This document shows positions 51,324-59,170 of a stretch of 64,000 bases of DNA, piece after piece. Position 1 is the first letter of the stretch. The number at the start of each line of letters is the position of its first letter. Origin of the DNA: an uncultured Ruminiclostridium sp. (GTDB lineage: Bacteria; Bacillota; Clostridia; Oscillospirales; Ruminococcaceae). The notes under the pieces are model-generated. The model did no database searches. It was given only the letters and a program-made list of their open reading frames with translations, and had not been told where the DNA came from. The stretch spans positions 62,001-126,000 of the forward strand of contig CAJUQV010000004.1 in the NCBI GenBank assembly GCA_910588335.1, given 5' to 3'. A program made the translations under genes and the position numbers.

Positions 51324-52529
51324 ATGCCCGAATTTGAAAGAAAAAAAAGAAAAAGCCTGAGCGATCAGCAGCTTTTCGACGAGTATTACGGTGTAGATAA
51401 GAAAAAGCCGGTCAAAAACTCCTCCAAAGGCAAAAAAAGCGGGAAGACGCAGGGAAAAGAGAGGGGAAAGTCAAAACCCGCAAAAAGAGAAAATCCTCCC
51501 ATAAGTCCCGAAAGACAGCGAATAAAGGATCTGTATCCGGAAGAAAATGCGGTAAGAACCTATCCCAATAAAAAGAAAAAAACTTCGGCGGTAAAAAAAG
51601 GCAGAGTTCCGGAAAAAAGAAAAAAAAGTGCCGTCAAAGGAAAAAATGCAAGCTCTTACGGGAAAAACAGGAGAAAAAAACATCGTCACGGAAGCTATGT
51701 TTTATACTATTTCCTATGCGGAATAGTGGCGGTAGCGGTGGTTGCCGTTTTGTCGGTGACAGTGCTTTTCAATATAAAACGTTTTGAGATTATAGGGGAA
51801 ACACGTTATACCAACGAAGAAATTATTTCCGTTGCCGGTATCTCGGAGGGTGAAAATTTGCTCAGAATAGATATAGGTGAAGCAGAAAAAAGAATTATAT
51901 CCGAATTGGTGTATATTGATCGGGCTAAAATAGGAAGAGGCTTTCCCGATAAACTGGTTATAACCGCAGAGCCCGCCGTTCCTTTGGCAAGCTTTTATAT
52001 TTCCGGAAAATACTACCTTATATCCGAGGCGGGAAAAGTATTGGATATATCGAACAGACGCTTTGAACAACCCGTTGTGAAGGGGTATGTTTTGGATCCC
52101 GAAAAGGAAGGAAAACCCGAAACAAAGACAAAAGAGGGAAGCCCCCTTGAGGAGGACGGGGAAAAACGTATTTCCGCGGCGGTAAATATTATCGGATATA
52201 TGCGTGACTGCGGGCTTGACAAGGATTTTTCAATCGATCTTACCGATATATTAAGTATAAAAGTAACCTATGATAACAGAATAGAGATGGAATTGGGCAC
52301 TACGGCAGCAATGGATGAAAAAATTTTTAATGCCAGTCTTCTTATACTTGATCATAACGAGATTGCGGAAAACGAAAAGTGCGTCCTTATTCTGACCAAT
52401 CCTTATCATGTGCCCAAACAGCCTATACGCGACCGGGAGGATCAGACGGAGGGGTATGTGGTAACCACGGAAAACGTCTCCGAAGAAAGCACAGCTGAGG
52501 AAGGCGCGGAAGATACAGCGGTAAATTAA
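51324..52529 (+). CDS. ftsQ: Cell-division protein FtsQ/DivIB
   Basis: 401 residues. A very basic cytoplasmic N-terminus (about 1-125, rich in KKK and KRKK), one transmembrane segment (about 128-150), then a POTRA domain starting FNIKRFEIIGETRYTNEEI and a beta domain with FPDKLVITAEPAVPLASFY. The tail is acidic. It forms the septal complex with FtsL and DivIC. No in-frame start upstream is possible because TAA lies at 51315-51317; the ATG lacks a close Shine-Dalgarno. Confidence 0.9.
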   Translation: MPEFERKKRKSLSDQQLFDEYYGVDKKKPVKNSSKGKKSGKTQGKERGKSKPAKRENPPISPERQRIKDLYPEENAVRTYPNKKKKTSAVKKGRVPEKRKKSAVKGKNASSYGKNRRKKHRHGSYVLYYFLCGIVAVAVVAVLSVTVLFNIKRFEIIGETRYTNEEIISVAGISEGENLLRIDIGEAEKRIISELVYIDRAKIGRGFPDKLVITAEPAVPLASFYISGKYYLISEAGKVLDISNRRFEQPVVKGYVLDPEKEGKPETKTKEGSPLEEDGEKRISAAVNIIGYMRDCGLDKDFSIDLTDILSIKVTYDNRIEMELGTTAAMDEKIFNASLLILDHNEIAENEKCVLILTNPYHVPKQPIRDREDQTEGYVVTTENVSEESTAEEGAEDTAVN

Positions 52530-52714
52530 AAATTTGTTAAAAATTACATATTTTTCTGTAAAAACGAAACAAAAAAAGGGTTTATTCATGAAAACCGCAC
52601 TGCAATGAGGCTTTTATATTGTGAAAACCCCTAAAACTTGGTATTTTTTTCCTTTTTTGCAACAATATGTTGTAAAAAAACTCTTAAATTTAGCAAAATA
52701 TTTTCAAAAAGGTA

Positions 52715-52743
52715 TTGAAATCGAAGCAAAAATCTGATAAAAT
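52715..52743 (+). promoter_or_regulatory. ftsZ promoter
   Basis: TTGAAA, 17-bp spacer, TAAAAT, 45 bp before the ftsZ ATG. ftsZ can therefore be transcribed apart from the rest of the cluster. The 258-bp gap upstream of it is AT-rich and shows no gene. Confidence 0.75.
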
Positions 52744-52787
52744 TATAAGAGCGTGAAAATTTCTGACCAAATCAGTGGAGGTACAAA

Positions 52788-54107
52788 ATGGGCGTTTTTA
52801 TTGATGAAGAAGGATTTGAGTATGAACAGGACAATCTTGACGAAAGTGCCGTATATGACGTAAAAATAAAAGTTATAGGAGTAGGCGGAGGCGGCGGCAA
52901 CGCTCTTGAGTACATGGCTAAGCTGTACAAGAAGGAAGCCGACGAGACCGAAGCTGCGGGCGGAGACGTAATGTCCGACCTGCGTGATAAAATCGAGTTT
53001 ATCGCCGTTAATACAGATGTTGCAGCTCTTAAAAATAAGGATAAGACCCTTATGAGACGTATTCAGATCGGTAAAAAGTGCTGTAAGGGAAGAGGCGCGG
53101 GCGGACGTCCCGAGGTTGCCGCCGAGGCGGCAAAGGAAAGCCGCGAGGAGATCGAAAAGGCGATAGAGGGCGCTTCCATTGTGTTTATAGGCGCCGGAAT
53201 GGGCGGCGGCACAGGTACCGGAGCAGCTCCCGTTGTGGCCGAAATTGCCCAGGAGATGAATATAATCACCGTGGGCGTTGTTACAAAGCCCTTTGAATAC
53301 GAGCGGGAATATAAAATGAATCAGGCGATAAAGGGCATTGACGAAATGCGCAAGCATGTCGACTCTCTTCTTATAATCCCCAACGAAAGACTTCTTCGCA
53401 CCAACGAAAAGATGCTCAGCTTTAAACAGGCTTTTGCTATGGTGGATGACGTTCTTTACCGTTCGGTAAAAATAATTTCCGATGTGGTATACGAAAGCAC
53501 CACGGGTAGAATTGGCACCGATTTTGCCGACCTTTGCTCTATTCTCTCCAACTCCGGCGACGCGCATATCGCTTTGGGTACCGGTACGGGTGAAAATAAG
53601 ATTCAGGACGCGGTGTCACAGGTTGTAAACAGCCCGCTGCTTGAAACTTCCATCAATCATGCCACCAAGCTGCTGGTTAACGTTACTCTTTCCGCAGACA
53701 GCGGCATAAGCGATCTGCGTGATATTATAAGCCTTATTTCCGACGCCGCCGATCCCTCGGTAGAGATGATTCAGGGCGTAAGTCAGGACGAAAGCCTTAC
53801 CGATACCATCAGCATTGCGGTTATTGCCACGGGATTCAAGGAGGGCGGCGCTACAATTAAGTCTTTAAGCTCTTCAAGGAATGCCGAAGCTCCCGCCGCC
53901 GTGAAAAAGGAAGAGGTTTCCCTTCCGTCATTCGGAAATTCCGTATTTGACAGAGACGATGACATAGTTACATCAAAGAATACAAATGACGATCTGTCCA
54001 AAATTATTCAGAATACGTTGGGTGATTTACAGGCTAAGGACAGATTTGAATCTTTGAATTCCATATTTAATCAAAGGGATAAGTCAAGATTTTCTTCCGA
54101 TGATTGA
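52788..54107 (+). CDS. ftsZ: Divergent FtsZ (tubulin-like division GTPase)
   Basis: 439 residues. GTP-binding glycine loops VGGGGGN near 32, the tubulin signature FIGAGMGGGTGTGAAPV near 124-140, and a T7-loop region TGRIGTDFADL near 245 keep the fold. Several things differ from ordinary FtsZ: an insertion of about 15 residues after the first loop (KKEADETEAAGG), GAGGRPE in place of GAGGNPE, IGTDF in place of INLDF at the catalytic loop with the Asp kept, and a C-terminus that lacks the conserved IPxFLR peptide. AGTGGAGG precedes ATG. It may be the main FtsZ of this lineage or a second one. Confidence 0.88.
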   Translation: MGVFIDEEGFEYEQDNLDESAVYDVKIKVIGVGGGGGNALEYMAKLYKKEADETEAAGGDVMSDLRDKIEFIAVNTDVAALKNKDKTLMRRIQIGKKCCKGRGAGGRPEVAAEAAKESREEIEKAIEGASIVFIGAGMGGGTGTGAAPVVAEIAQEMNIITVGVVTKPFEYEREYKMNQAIKGIDEMRKHVDSLLIIPNERLLRTNEKMLSFKQAFAMVDDVLYRSVKIISDVVYESTTGRIGTDFADLCSILSNSGDAHIALGTGTGENKIQDAVSQVVNSPLLETSINHATKLLVNVTLSADSGISDLRDIISLISDAADPSVEMIQGVSQDESLTDTISIAVIATGFKEGGATIKSLSSSRNAEAPAAVKKEEVSLPSFGNSVFDRDDDIVTSKNTNDDLSKIIQNTLGDLQAKDRFESLNSIFNQRDKSRFSSDD

Positions 54108-54127
54108 TGTTATAACATTATAATTTT

Positions 54128-54154
54128 AGACCCACTGAAAAAATCGGTGGGTCT
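54128..54154 (+). terminator. ftsZ terminator
   Basis: AGACCCAC pairs with GTGGGTCT around TGAAAAAATCG, followed by TGTGTT. Confidence 0.75.
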
Positions 54155-54225
54155 TGTGTTGTAGAAATCGGTTAATAGGGATTATCCCTTATTCCTTTTG
54201 TTTTGTTGTAAGCCGAATTATACTA

Positions 54226-55066
54226 GGCATTGTTTGAAAAATAAAAGTTGCACAAAAAGTCAAAAAAGGTAAAATAAAAGCATGAGTAGATACGAAGTAA
54301 CAAACGAACAATGGAAGCGAATAGAAAGTCTATTACCTCAATAACATACAGGCAAAGGACGACCGGCAAAAGATAACCGCACCATGTTGAACGGAATGAT
54401 GTGGATTGCCCGAAGCGGAGCACAATGGAGAGAGCTACCCGAAAAGTATGGTCCTTAGCAAACTGTATATTCCAAATTTCGTAAATGGAATGACGAGGGT
54501 GTATTAGAAAAGGTATTCAAATCACTTTCGGAAGATGCTGATATGGAGAATTTGAGCATAGATTCAACATCAATCAGAGTTCATCAAAGTGCTAACGGGG
54601 GGAAAACTCTGTAAATAAGTCTGTAGGTATGTCACGAGGTGGAAGAACCACAAAAATCCATGCTATAGTGGATGGATTGGGAAATTCTGTAGAGTTTCTG
54701 CTTAGCCGTGGGAATGAACATGATTCGACCCAGACTATTGAACTATTAAGCAAAGTCAATATATCTGAAAGCAACATTCTTGGAGATAAAGCCTATGGTT
54801 CAAAATCCATTCGTGAATATATTATAGAGCAAAATGCTGCTTATACTATCCCGCCCAGATCATGCAATTCCGAACAATGGTTTTGCGATTGGTGGGTATA
54901 TAAAGAACCACATCTTGTTGAATGCTTCTTTCAAAAATTAAAGTGGTTTCGTAGAATTGCTACCCGTTATGACAAACTTGACTCGTCTTTTCTTGGTTTT
55001 ATTTATCTTACTTCTATTCTCATTTTGTTAATTTAGTACAATTTTCTTTATTTTTCAAACAAGCCC
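54226..55066 (+). mobile_element. Decayed IS5-type insertion sequence, 841 bp
   Basis: Terminal repeats GGCATTGTTTGAAAAATAAA and, inverted, GGGCTTGTTTGAAAAATAAA, bounded by TA duplications. It carries one transposase gene broken by two stops and a frameshift. Its right flank continues directly into R3 sequence, so the IS sits inside an R3 element. Confidence 0.88.
54282..55036 (+). pseudogene. IS5-family DDE transposase, inactivated
   Basis: Begins MSRYEVTNEQWKRIESLLPQ, then TAA. The same frame continues HTGKGRPAKDNRTMLNGMMW and ends at TAG in place of Trp in YGPWQ. It continues to SIDSTSIRVHQ (first catalytic Asp) and shifts frame at SANGGK near 54600. The last part (SRGGRTTKIHAIVDGLGN, GDKAYGS, VECFFQKLKWFRR) holds the second Asp and the Glu. 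An intact copy elsewhere would be needed for movement. Confidence 0.9.
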
Positions 55067-55123
55067 TAGTGCTTAAGGTGCAATCTTTAATCAAGTCTAC
55101 AACTTGATTAAAGATTGGTATTA
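55067..55123. repeat. R3 element remnant beside the IS
   Basis: TAGTGCTTAAGGTGCA, then the ATCTTTAATCAAG / CTTGATTAAAGAT hairpin, then TGGTATTA: same cassette as at 45.84 kb. The first R3 hairpin is replaced by the IS. Confidence 0.75.
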
Positions 55124-55147
55124 TGATATATTTTGTTAAAACAGTAA

Positions 55148-55180
55148 TGTGACAGTTACCCGACATTGATAACTGTCACA
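55148..55180. terminator. Perfect hairpin after the hydrolase gene
   Basis: TGTGACAGTTA pairs with TAACTGTCACA around an 11-nt loop. It lies 11 bp beyond the stop of the minus-strand hydrolase gene and probably terminates it. Confidence 0.6.
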
Positions 55181-55190
55181 AGAGCGGAAA

Positions 55191-56000
55191 TTAATGAGTT
55201 TCCAGAAATCGGAAAACACGTTGGTTAAAGTCCTTTGCTTCCTGATAAGCTGCATGACCTAATTCCGGATATACATATAGCTCACTATTTGCAATCTGCT
55301 CTTTCATTTCACAGGACGCCTGCACTCCGACTGTCTTGTCCGCCTCTCCGCCAATAATGAATGTTGGGCAGATAATTTTATTTAGCTCATTCCAGGAATC
55401 AAATCCAAAGATTGCATTCGCATTAATAAGAAATCTATCATAGCTCAACGGTTTTCCAATAAATCCGATGATCGGATAGAGTTTTCTATACTTATTTAGA
55501 TAAACCGGTGAGTAGCTCTTTTCTGCCGTATCTATCATCAATTCTTTATGCTTACCCTGCTTTGCAAAGCCAATCCATTGCTTCACACATTCTTGTATCA
55601 TGCTATTGGTACGAGAAGCAGTAACGACAAGGACAAGCTTTTCCACCAGTTCCTGATGGTCTATTGCAAGATACTGGGCAATCATCCCTCCTTGGGATAC
55701 GCCCATAACACAGGCTTTTTTGAATCCAAGTATATCCATTGCTTTAGCTTGATCCTCGGCCATGTCACGAATTGAGTAGCCTTCGGGCATATCATTCTTC
55801 CTGCTGAACATATAAACCGTGTATCGCTCAAAAAAAGGGATGTATTGCGTTGCCAGCATAATGGCTTTTCCTTTTACCGTAGCCAACCCGTCAGAAAGTC
55901 CCGGAAGAAGAATTAACGTACGATTACCATTCCCAAAGGAAACATAGCACATTTTCGTATCGCCTAATGTAACCTCTCCGTTTTTAGCATTCCAAAACAT
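55191..56000 (-). CDS. Alpha/beta-hydrolase fold protein
   Basis: 269 residues. Oxyanion region LLPGLSDG, nucleophile elbow GVSQGGMIAQY (Ser near 103), Asp in GGEADKTVG and catalytic His in ELGHAAY near 253. Family members are esterases, peptidases or C-C hydrolases; the substrate is not clear. CGGGAGG lies 7 nt before ATG. It seems slightly more AT-rich than its neighbours and lies between a decayed IS and a prophage, so it may have been acquired. Confidence 0.85.
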   Translation of the reverse strand: MFWNAKNGEVTLGDTKMCYVSFGNGNRTLILLPGLSDGLATVKGKAIMLATQYIPFFERYTVYMFSRKNDMPEGYSIRDMAEDQAKAMDILGFKKACVMGVSQGGMIAQYLAIDHQELVEKLVLVVTASRTNSMIQECVKQWIGFAKQGKHKELMIDTAEKSYSPVYLNKYRKLYPIIGFIGKPLSYDRFLINANAIFGFDSWNELNKIICPTFIIGGEADKTVGVQASCEMKEQIANSELYVYPELGHAAYQEAKDFNQRVFRFLETH

Positions 56001-56123
56001 GTTTAACCTCCCGACAAATCTTTTGTATACAGGTTTTTAGTGAAATTGCCAACGTTAAAATTCAAAAACACAAAAGGAAAAAGGGACGAGTGGATTAGTT
56101 TACTCCCTCCTAAAAAATGGGTG

Positions 56124-56981
56124 TTAAGCTCTCGCCGTTTTGTTTTTCTTGCAGCAGCAAACTTTTCCTTTTGCTTCGTCGATATCAAAAATAATCTCAC
56201 CTACGGAAGGCGCGCAAATGCAGCCTTCCAGCGGGTTCTTGACGCTTACTATCGGTGTGGTTACCGACGCTTGTACCTCCGAGCGTTCAAAGGCCAGATC
56301 CGTATTTTCCATCTCGCATTCGATAAGTCTAAGTCCTTTGCAGTAGCAAAGAGGTTGAGTGCCGATTATCTTACAGTGCTCAAGTGTAACGTTTTCGCTG
56401 TACCAAGCTAAGTACTCTCCCTTTATAGTGCTGTTTCTGACGGTGATGTTTTTTGAGTGCCAAAATGCGTCCTTTGTGTCAAAGGTGCAGTTTTCAAAAA
56501 TAGAGTTTTCTATGTATTGGAAGGAATATTTTCCTTTAAATTCAACATTGTCAAAATACAGCTCTTTTGAACGCAGCATAAAGTACTCGCTTTCGGCGGT
56601 ACAGTCGATCATTTCCGCTTTGTTTACCGACCAACCAAATTCGGGTGAAACAATGTCGCAGCTTTTGAGTCTTACGTTTTCGCATTCTCTCAGCGCTTTT
56701 ATTCCATGAAGCTTTGTATCCGAAATATCCACGTTATTTGAGTACCAAAGGGCGGCGCGGCAAAGCTCGGTCATTTCGGAATCGGATAGCTTTAGTCCGT
56801 TGTCATGCCAGAACGGATAGCGAAGATTAAAAAAGCACTTGCTGACCGTGATGTTTTCACATTCTTTAAAAGCGCTTTCACCGTCGGCGGGTCCATCGAA
56901 ACGACAATTTCTTACCGCGAGATTTTTTGAGCCGTATAAGGCTCTTTCCAGATCAAAGCTTTTATTTTCGATAATATTCAT
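56124..56981 (-). CDS. DUF3737 family protein (beta-helix-like)
   Basis: 285 residues with repeated short strands of the form N-x-x-F-x-x-C-x-F and YSxNVxLxxC, giving a right-handed beta-helix look. Segments such as FWHDNGLKLSDSEMTELCRAALWYS, SVNKAEMIDCTAESEYFMLRS and DAFWHSKNI match DUF3737. The family occurs in many gut Firmicutes and has no proven role. The C-terminus is cysteine-rich (CCCKKNK). Promoter at 57032-57059. Confidence 0.85.
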   Translation of the reverse strand: MNIIENKSFDLERALYGSKNLAVRNCRFDGPADGESAFKECENITVSKCFFNLRYPFWHDNGLKLSDSEMTELCRAALWYSNNVDISDTKLHGIKALRECENVRLKSCDIVSPEFGWSVNKAEMIDCTAESEYFMLRSKELYFDNVEFKGKYSFQYIENSIFENCTFDTKDAFWHSKNITVRNSTIKGEYLAWYSENVTLEHCKIIGTQPLCYCKGLRLIECEMENTDLAFERSEVQASVTTPIVSVKNPLEGCICAPSVGEIIFDIDEAKGKVCCCKKNKTARA

Positions 56982-57031
56982 TTTCTTTTATCCGCCTTTC
57001 CTTTTGTTTTTTTTATATTTTCTCAATGTCT

Positions 57032-57059
57032 ATTATACATAATTTTTTTCAAATGTCAA
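57032..57059 (-). promoter_or_regulatory. Promoter of the DUF3737 gene
   Basis: Minus strand TTGACA, 16-bp spacer, TATAAT. Confidence 0.72.
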
Positions 57060-57210
57060 ATACTTATAAATCATAATTTGCTATACTTTTTTAGAATATG
57101 GAAACGGTTAAAAAAATCCCAACAGTCGGAAAAAATTAAAGAATAAAACACCACCGAATGTAAAGAATATTAACACAACTCTTTTTATCGAAAGGAATGA
57201 AACATGAGTT

Positions 57211-57381
57211 ATGAAAGCAACAGGGATTGTTAGAAGAATAGATGACCTCGGCAGAGTCGTAATACCTAAGGAAATACGCCGCACAATGCGTATTCGTGAG
57301 GGCGACCCATCACAGATAACATTGGCACAAATCCAAAATGTTTACATATCTCTTTTAAATTTATCTAAATATGTATCATAA
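57211..57381 (+). pseudogene. spoVT: spoVT-like gene truncated after codon 33
   Basis: Starts MKATGIVRRIDDLGRVVIPK and continues EIRRTMRIREGDP, which is the AbrB-type DNA-binding N-terminus of the sporulation regulator SpoVT. After Pro33 the expected LEIF continuation is replaced by SQITLAQIQNVY and unrelated residues to a stop at codon 57. The switch at about 57310 therefore marks a junction with foreign DNA, the prophage that fills the rest of the window. AAAGGAATG lies upstream. Only the N-terminal DNA-binding part is left and the GAF domain is missing. Confidence 0.82.
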
Positions 57382-57385
57382 TAGT

Positions 57386-57437
57386 AAAAAATGGGGCTGC
57401 TTTTATTCTTTATTGAAATAAAAGCAGCCCCATTTTT
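57386..57437. terminator. Strong bidirectional terminator
   Basis: AATGGGGCTGCTTTTATT pairs with AATAAAAGCAGCCCCATT with A/T-runs on both sides. It closes the prophage lysis module (minus) and the broken spoVT transcript (plus). Confidence 0.92.
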
Positions 57438-57439
57438 AT

Positions 57440-58441
57440 TTAGATAATCCATTGCTTATCGCACCAGCAAAGCCTCCCCTTACATACAACCTCCGCCCAA
57501 TTAATCCCCCTATTTTTTAAATTCTTACCGGTCAAATAAACGGTATCCCCTTTGTTAAACCTGTCAATAACATCTTCATCAAGACCCGCTTTCTTTCTTA
57601 CATTGCATAAAGCGTTGGCAATTGCGATTTTATAAGTTCCATATAAAGTAAACAGCTTACTTCCGTCAGTATCATCAACAGCCGAATACATACCGTTGTC
57701 AGCATGCCTAAACCAAGTCTGTACGCTTCCGGACGGCTTGATAATCTGAGAAGCAATGTAGTAACTGTTCCTTAAGCACCGTGAAGATACAACCGTTGAA
57801 AGGGAAGCGGCGGGACGTATCGCGGCAATACCGTTAGACAAATAAATATTATTGCAAGCTTTAATCGTTGATGAGATGTTTGCGTCGGAAGATGTTTTAT
57901 CATTAGTTCCAAGTTTGATATTCACTTCTTTGGCAATCTGACCGTGAAGCTTGTACAGATAATCTCCGGGGCAGGATTTGTTGGCGAACCATCTGTGTAC
58001 GGTCATATTTTGCTTGTCAACCTGTCCTATCAGCGATTTGTTACCTTTCCATTTTAATTCCTTGATCCCGTTTCTTTTGCAAATATCCGCACAAAGCTCA
58101 ACCAAGGCCTTGTAAGCTTTATCGGAAATATGCCAGCCTGTATTTTCACCCCCGTCATTGGCGACTTCAATAGTGACTGCGCGATTGTCATTGGCAGCAT
58201 TTGAACTGCACCAGGAGCGGTTTTTCTCTTCGACGTACAAAGCGATTCTTCCATCCGAGCCTATTCCGTAATTGGAGGAAACCTGCTTTTTGGGATCGGC
58301 GAACATCTCACCGCATGATTCTATGTACATATTTCCCGCCATACAGTGTATTGTGATTGTATCAATTGTGTGATTTCTCAGTCCCGAATGATTTGGACTG
58401 AGTTTTTTATAGCAAACAAGGGAACTGTTTGTAAATTTCAT
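57440..58441 (-). CDS. Phage endolysin, N-acetylmuramoyl-L-alanine amidase
   Basis: 333 residues. N-terminal PGRP/Amidase_2 zinc amidase (about 10-170) with ITIHCMAGN (His ligand), NDNRAVTIEVAND and MTVHRWFANKSCPGDYL (His and Cys ligands). The C-terminal part (about 200-333) is probably wall-binding. It cleaves peptidoglycan at lysis. Start 58441 uses AAAGGAGGAG; the in-frame ATG at 58480 overlaps the holin gene. It is the last gene of the prophage. Confidence 0.9.
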   Translation of the reverse strand: MKFTNSSLVCYKKLSPNHSGLRNHTIDTITIHCMAGNMYIESCGEMFADPKKQVSSNYGIGSDGRIALYVEEKNRSWCSSNAANDNRAVTIEVANDGGENTGWHISDKAYKALVELCADICKRNGIKELKWKGNKSLIGQVDKQNMTVHRWFANKSCPGDYLYKLHGQIAKEVNIKLGTNDKTSSDANISSTIKACNNIYLSNGIAAIRPAASLSTVVSSRCLRNSYYIASQIIKPSGSVQTWFRHADNGMYSAVDDTDGSKLFTLYGTYKIAIANALCNVRKKAGLDEDVIDRFNKGDTVYLTGKNLKNRGINWAEVVCKGRLCWCDKQWII

Positions 58442-58442
58442 G

Positions 58443-58802
58443 TCACTCCTCCTTTTTAACGTCCTCTTTTGTGTATACAAGCTCCTGTACCGCAGTATTT
58501 GTCTGCAATAAAACTTTCATTTTATCCAGCGCTTCATCCACCCATTTGGAAAAGGTTTCAAAGGGTATAAGTGTAGATACAAACTTAAATTTGTCTATAA
58601 ATAGGTTGTAAACCTGTCTTAGCTTAATTTGCCCCGTACCTCCGCCAAGCTCTTTTTCGGCTTCGGTAACAGCCCAAAGAAGCCATTCCATAATTTTCTT
58701 TTTTTGAGTTCCAATCGGTAATTTCAGGAAGAAATATACGCATATACCGCTTATAATCCCCATTGTTACTGCCAAAATCATTTTAATTACAAAATCATTC
58801 AT
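58443..58802 (-). CDS. Phage holin, LLH-like
   Basis: 119 residues. An N-terminal transmembrane segment (about 4-28) and a soluble tail with the family-like stretch WLLWAVTEAEKELGGGTGQ, KLRQVYNLF and SKWVDEALDKMK. It should permit endolysin release at the end of infection. Start 58802 uses GAGGAGGAG; TTG at 58817 is an alternative. It ends 1 nt before the endolysin start. Confidence 0.78.
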   Translation of the reverse strand: MNDFVIKMILAVTMGIISGICVYFFLKLPIGTQKKKIMEWLLWAVTEAEKELGGGTGQIKLRQVYNLFIDKFKFVSTLIPFETFSKWVDEALDKMKVLLQTNTAVQELVYTKEDVKKEE

Positions 58803-58813
58803 AAAACTCCTCC

Positions 58814-59131
58814 TCAATTCTTAATTGCGTTTATTAAAGAAGCGATATCTGTATTATCGTTTATTTTATCCGGCATTTTCTTCATGCAGTCAAAGGCAAT
58901 TTTAATGGCGTTTTCATGTTTGGCTTTATTATAATAAAAAGCATTGCTTACCGAAATTTCACCGTAAGCAATGCCCGTTATCATACCTATCGCTGTAGTA
59001 TCATAGCCTGAAAAACAGCCTATAATTGTAATCAGCGTAAGCGTTATACCGCATATGTAACTTGCAAGCAAAATCTTTTTGCTGCAAGTCATAGGAGTTT
59101 TTTCTGTGTATTTTTTTATTTTGTGTTTCAT
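58814..59131 (-). CDS. Small prophage membrane protein
   Basis: 105 residues. Two hydrophobic segments (about 18-42 and 47-66) separated by a short GYDTT turn, then a charged tail. Proteins of this build lie beside holins in many Firmicute prophages; a holin-accessory role is possible but unproven. No good Shine-Dalgarno stands before either ATG (59131 or 59092), so the start is uncertain. Confidence 0.6.
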   Translation of the reverse strand: MKHKIKKYTEKTPMTCSKKILLASYICGITLTLITIIGCFSGYDTTAIGMITGIAYGEISVSNAFYYNKAKHENAIKIAFDCMKKMPDKINDNTDIASLINAIKN

Positions 59132-59170
59132 TTATTACATTTTCTTATATATTTTAACTTTTTGAAAAAT

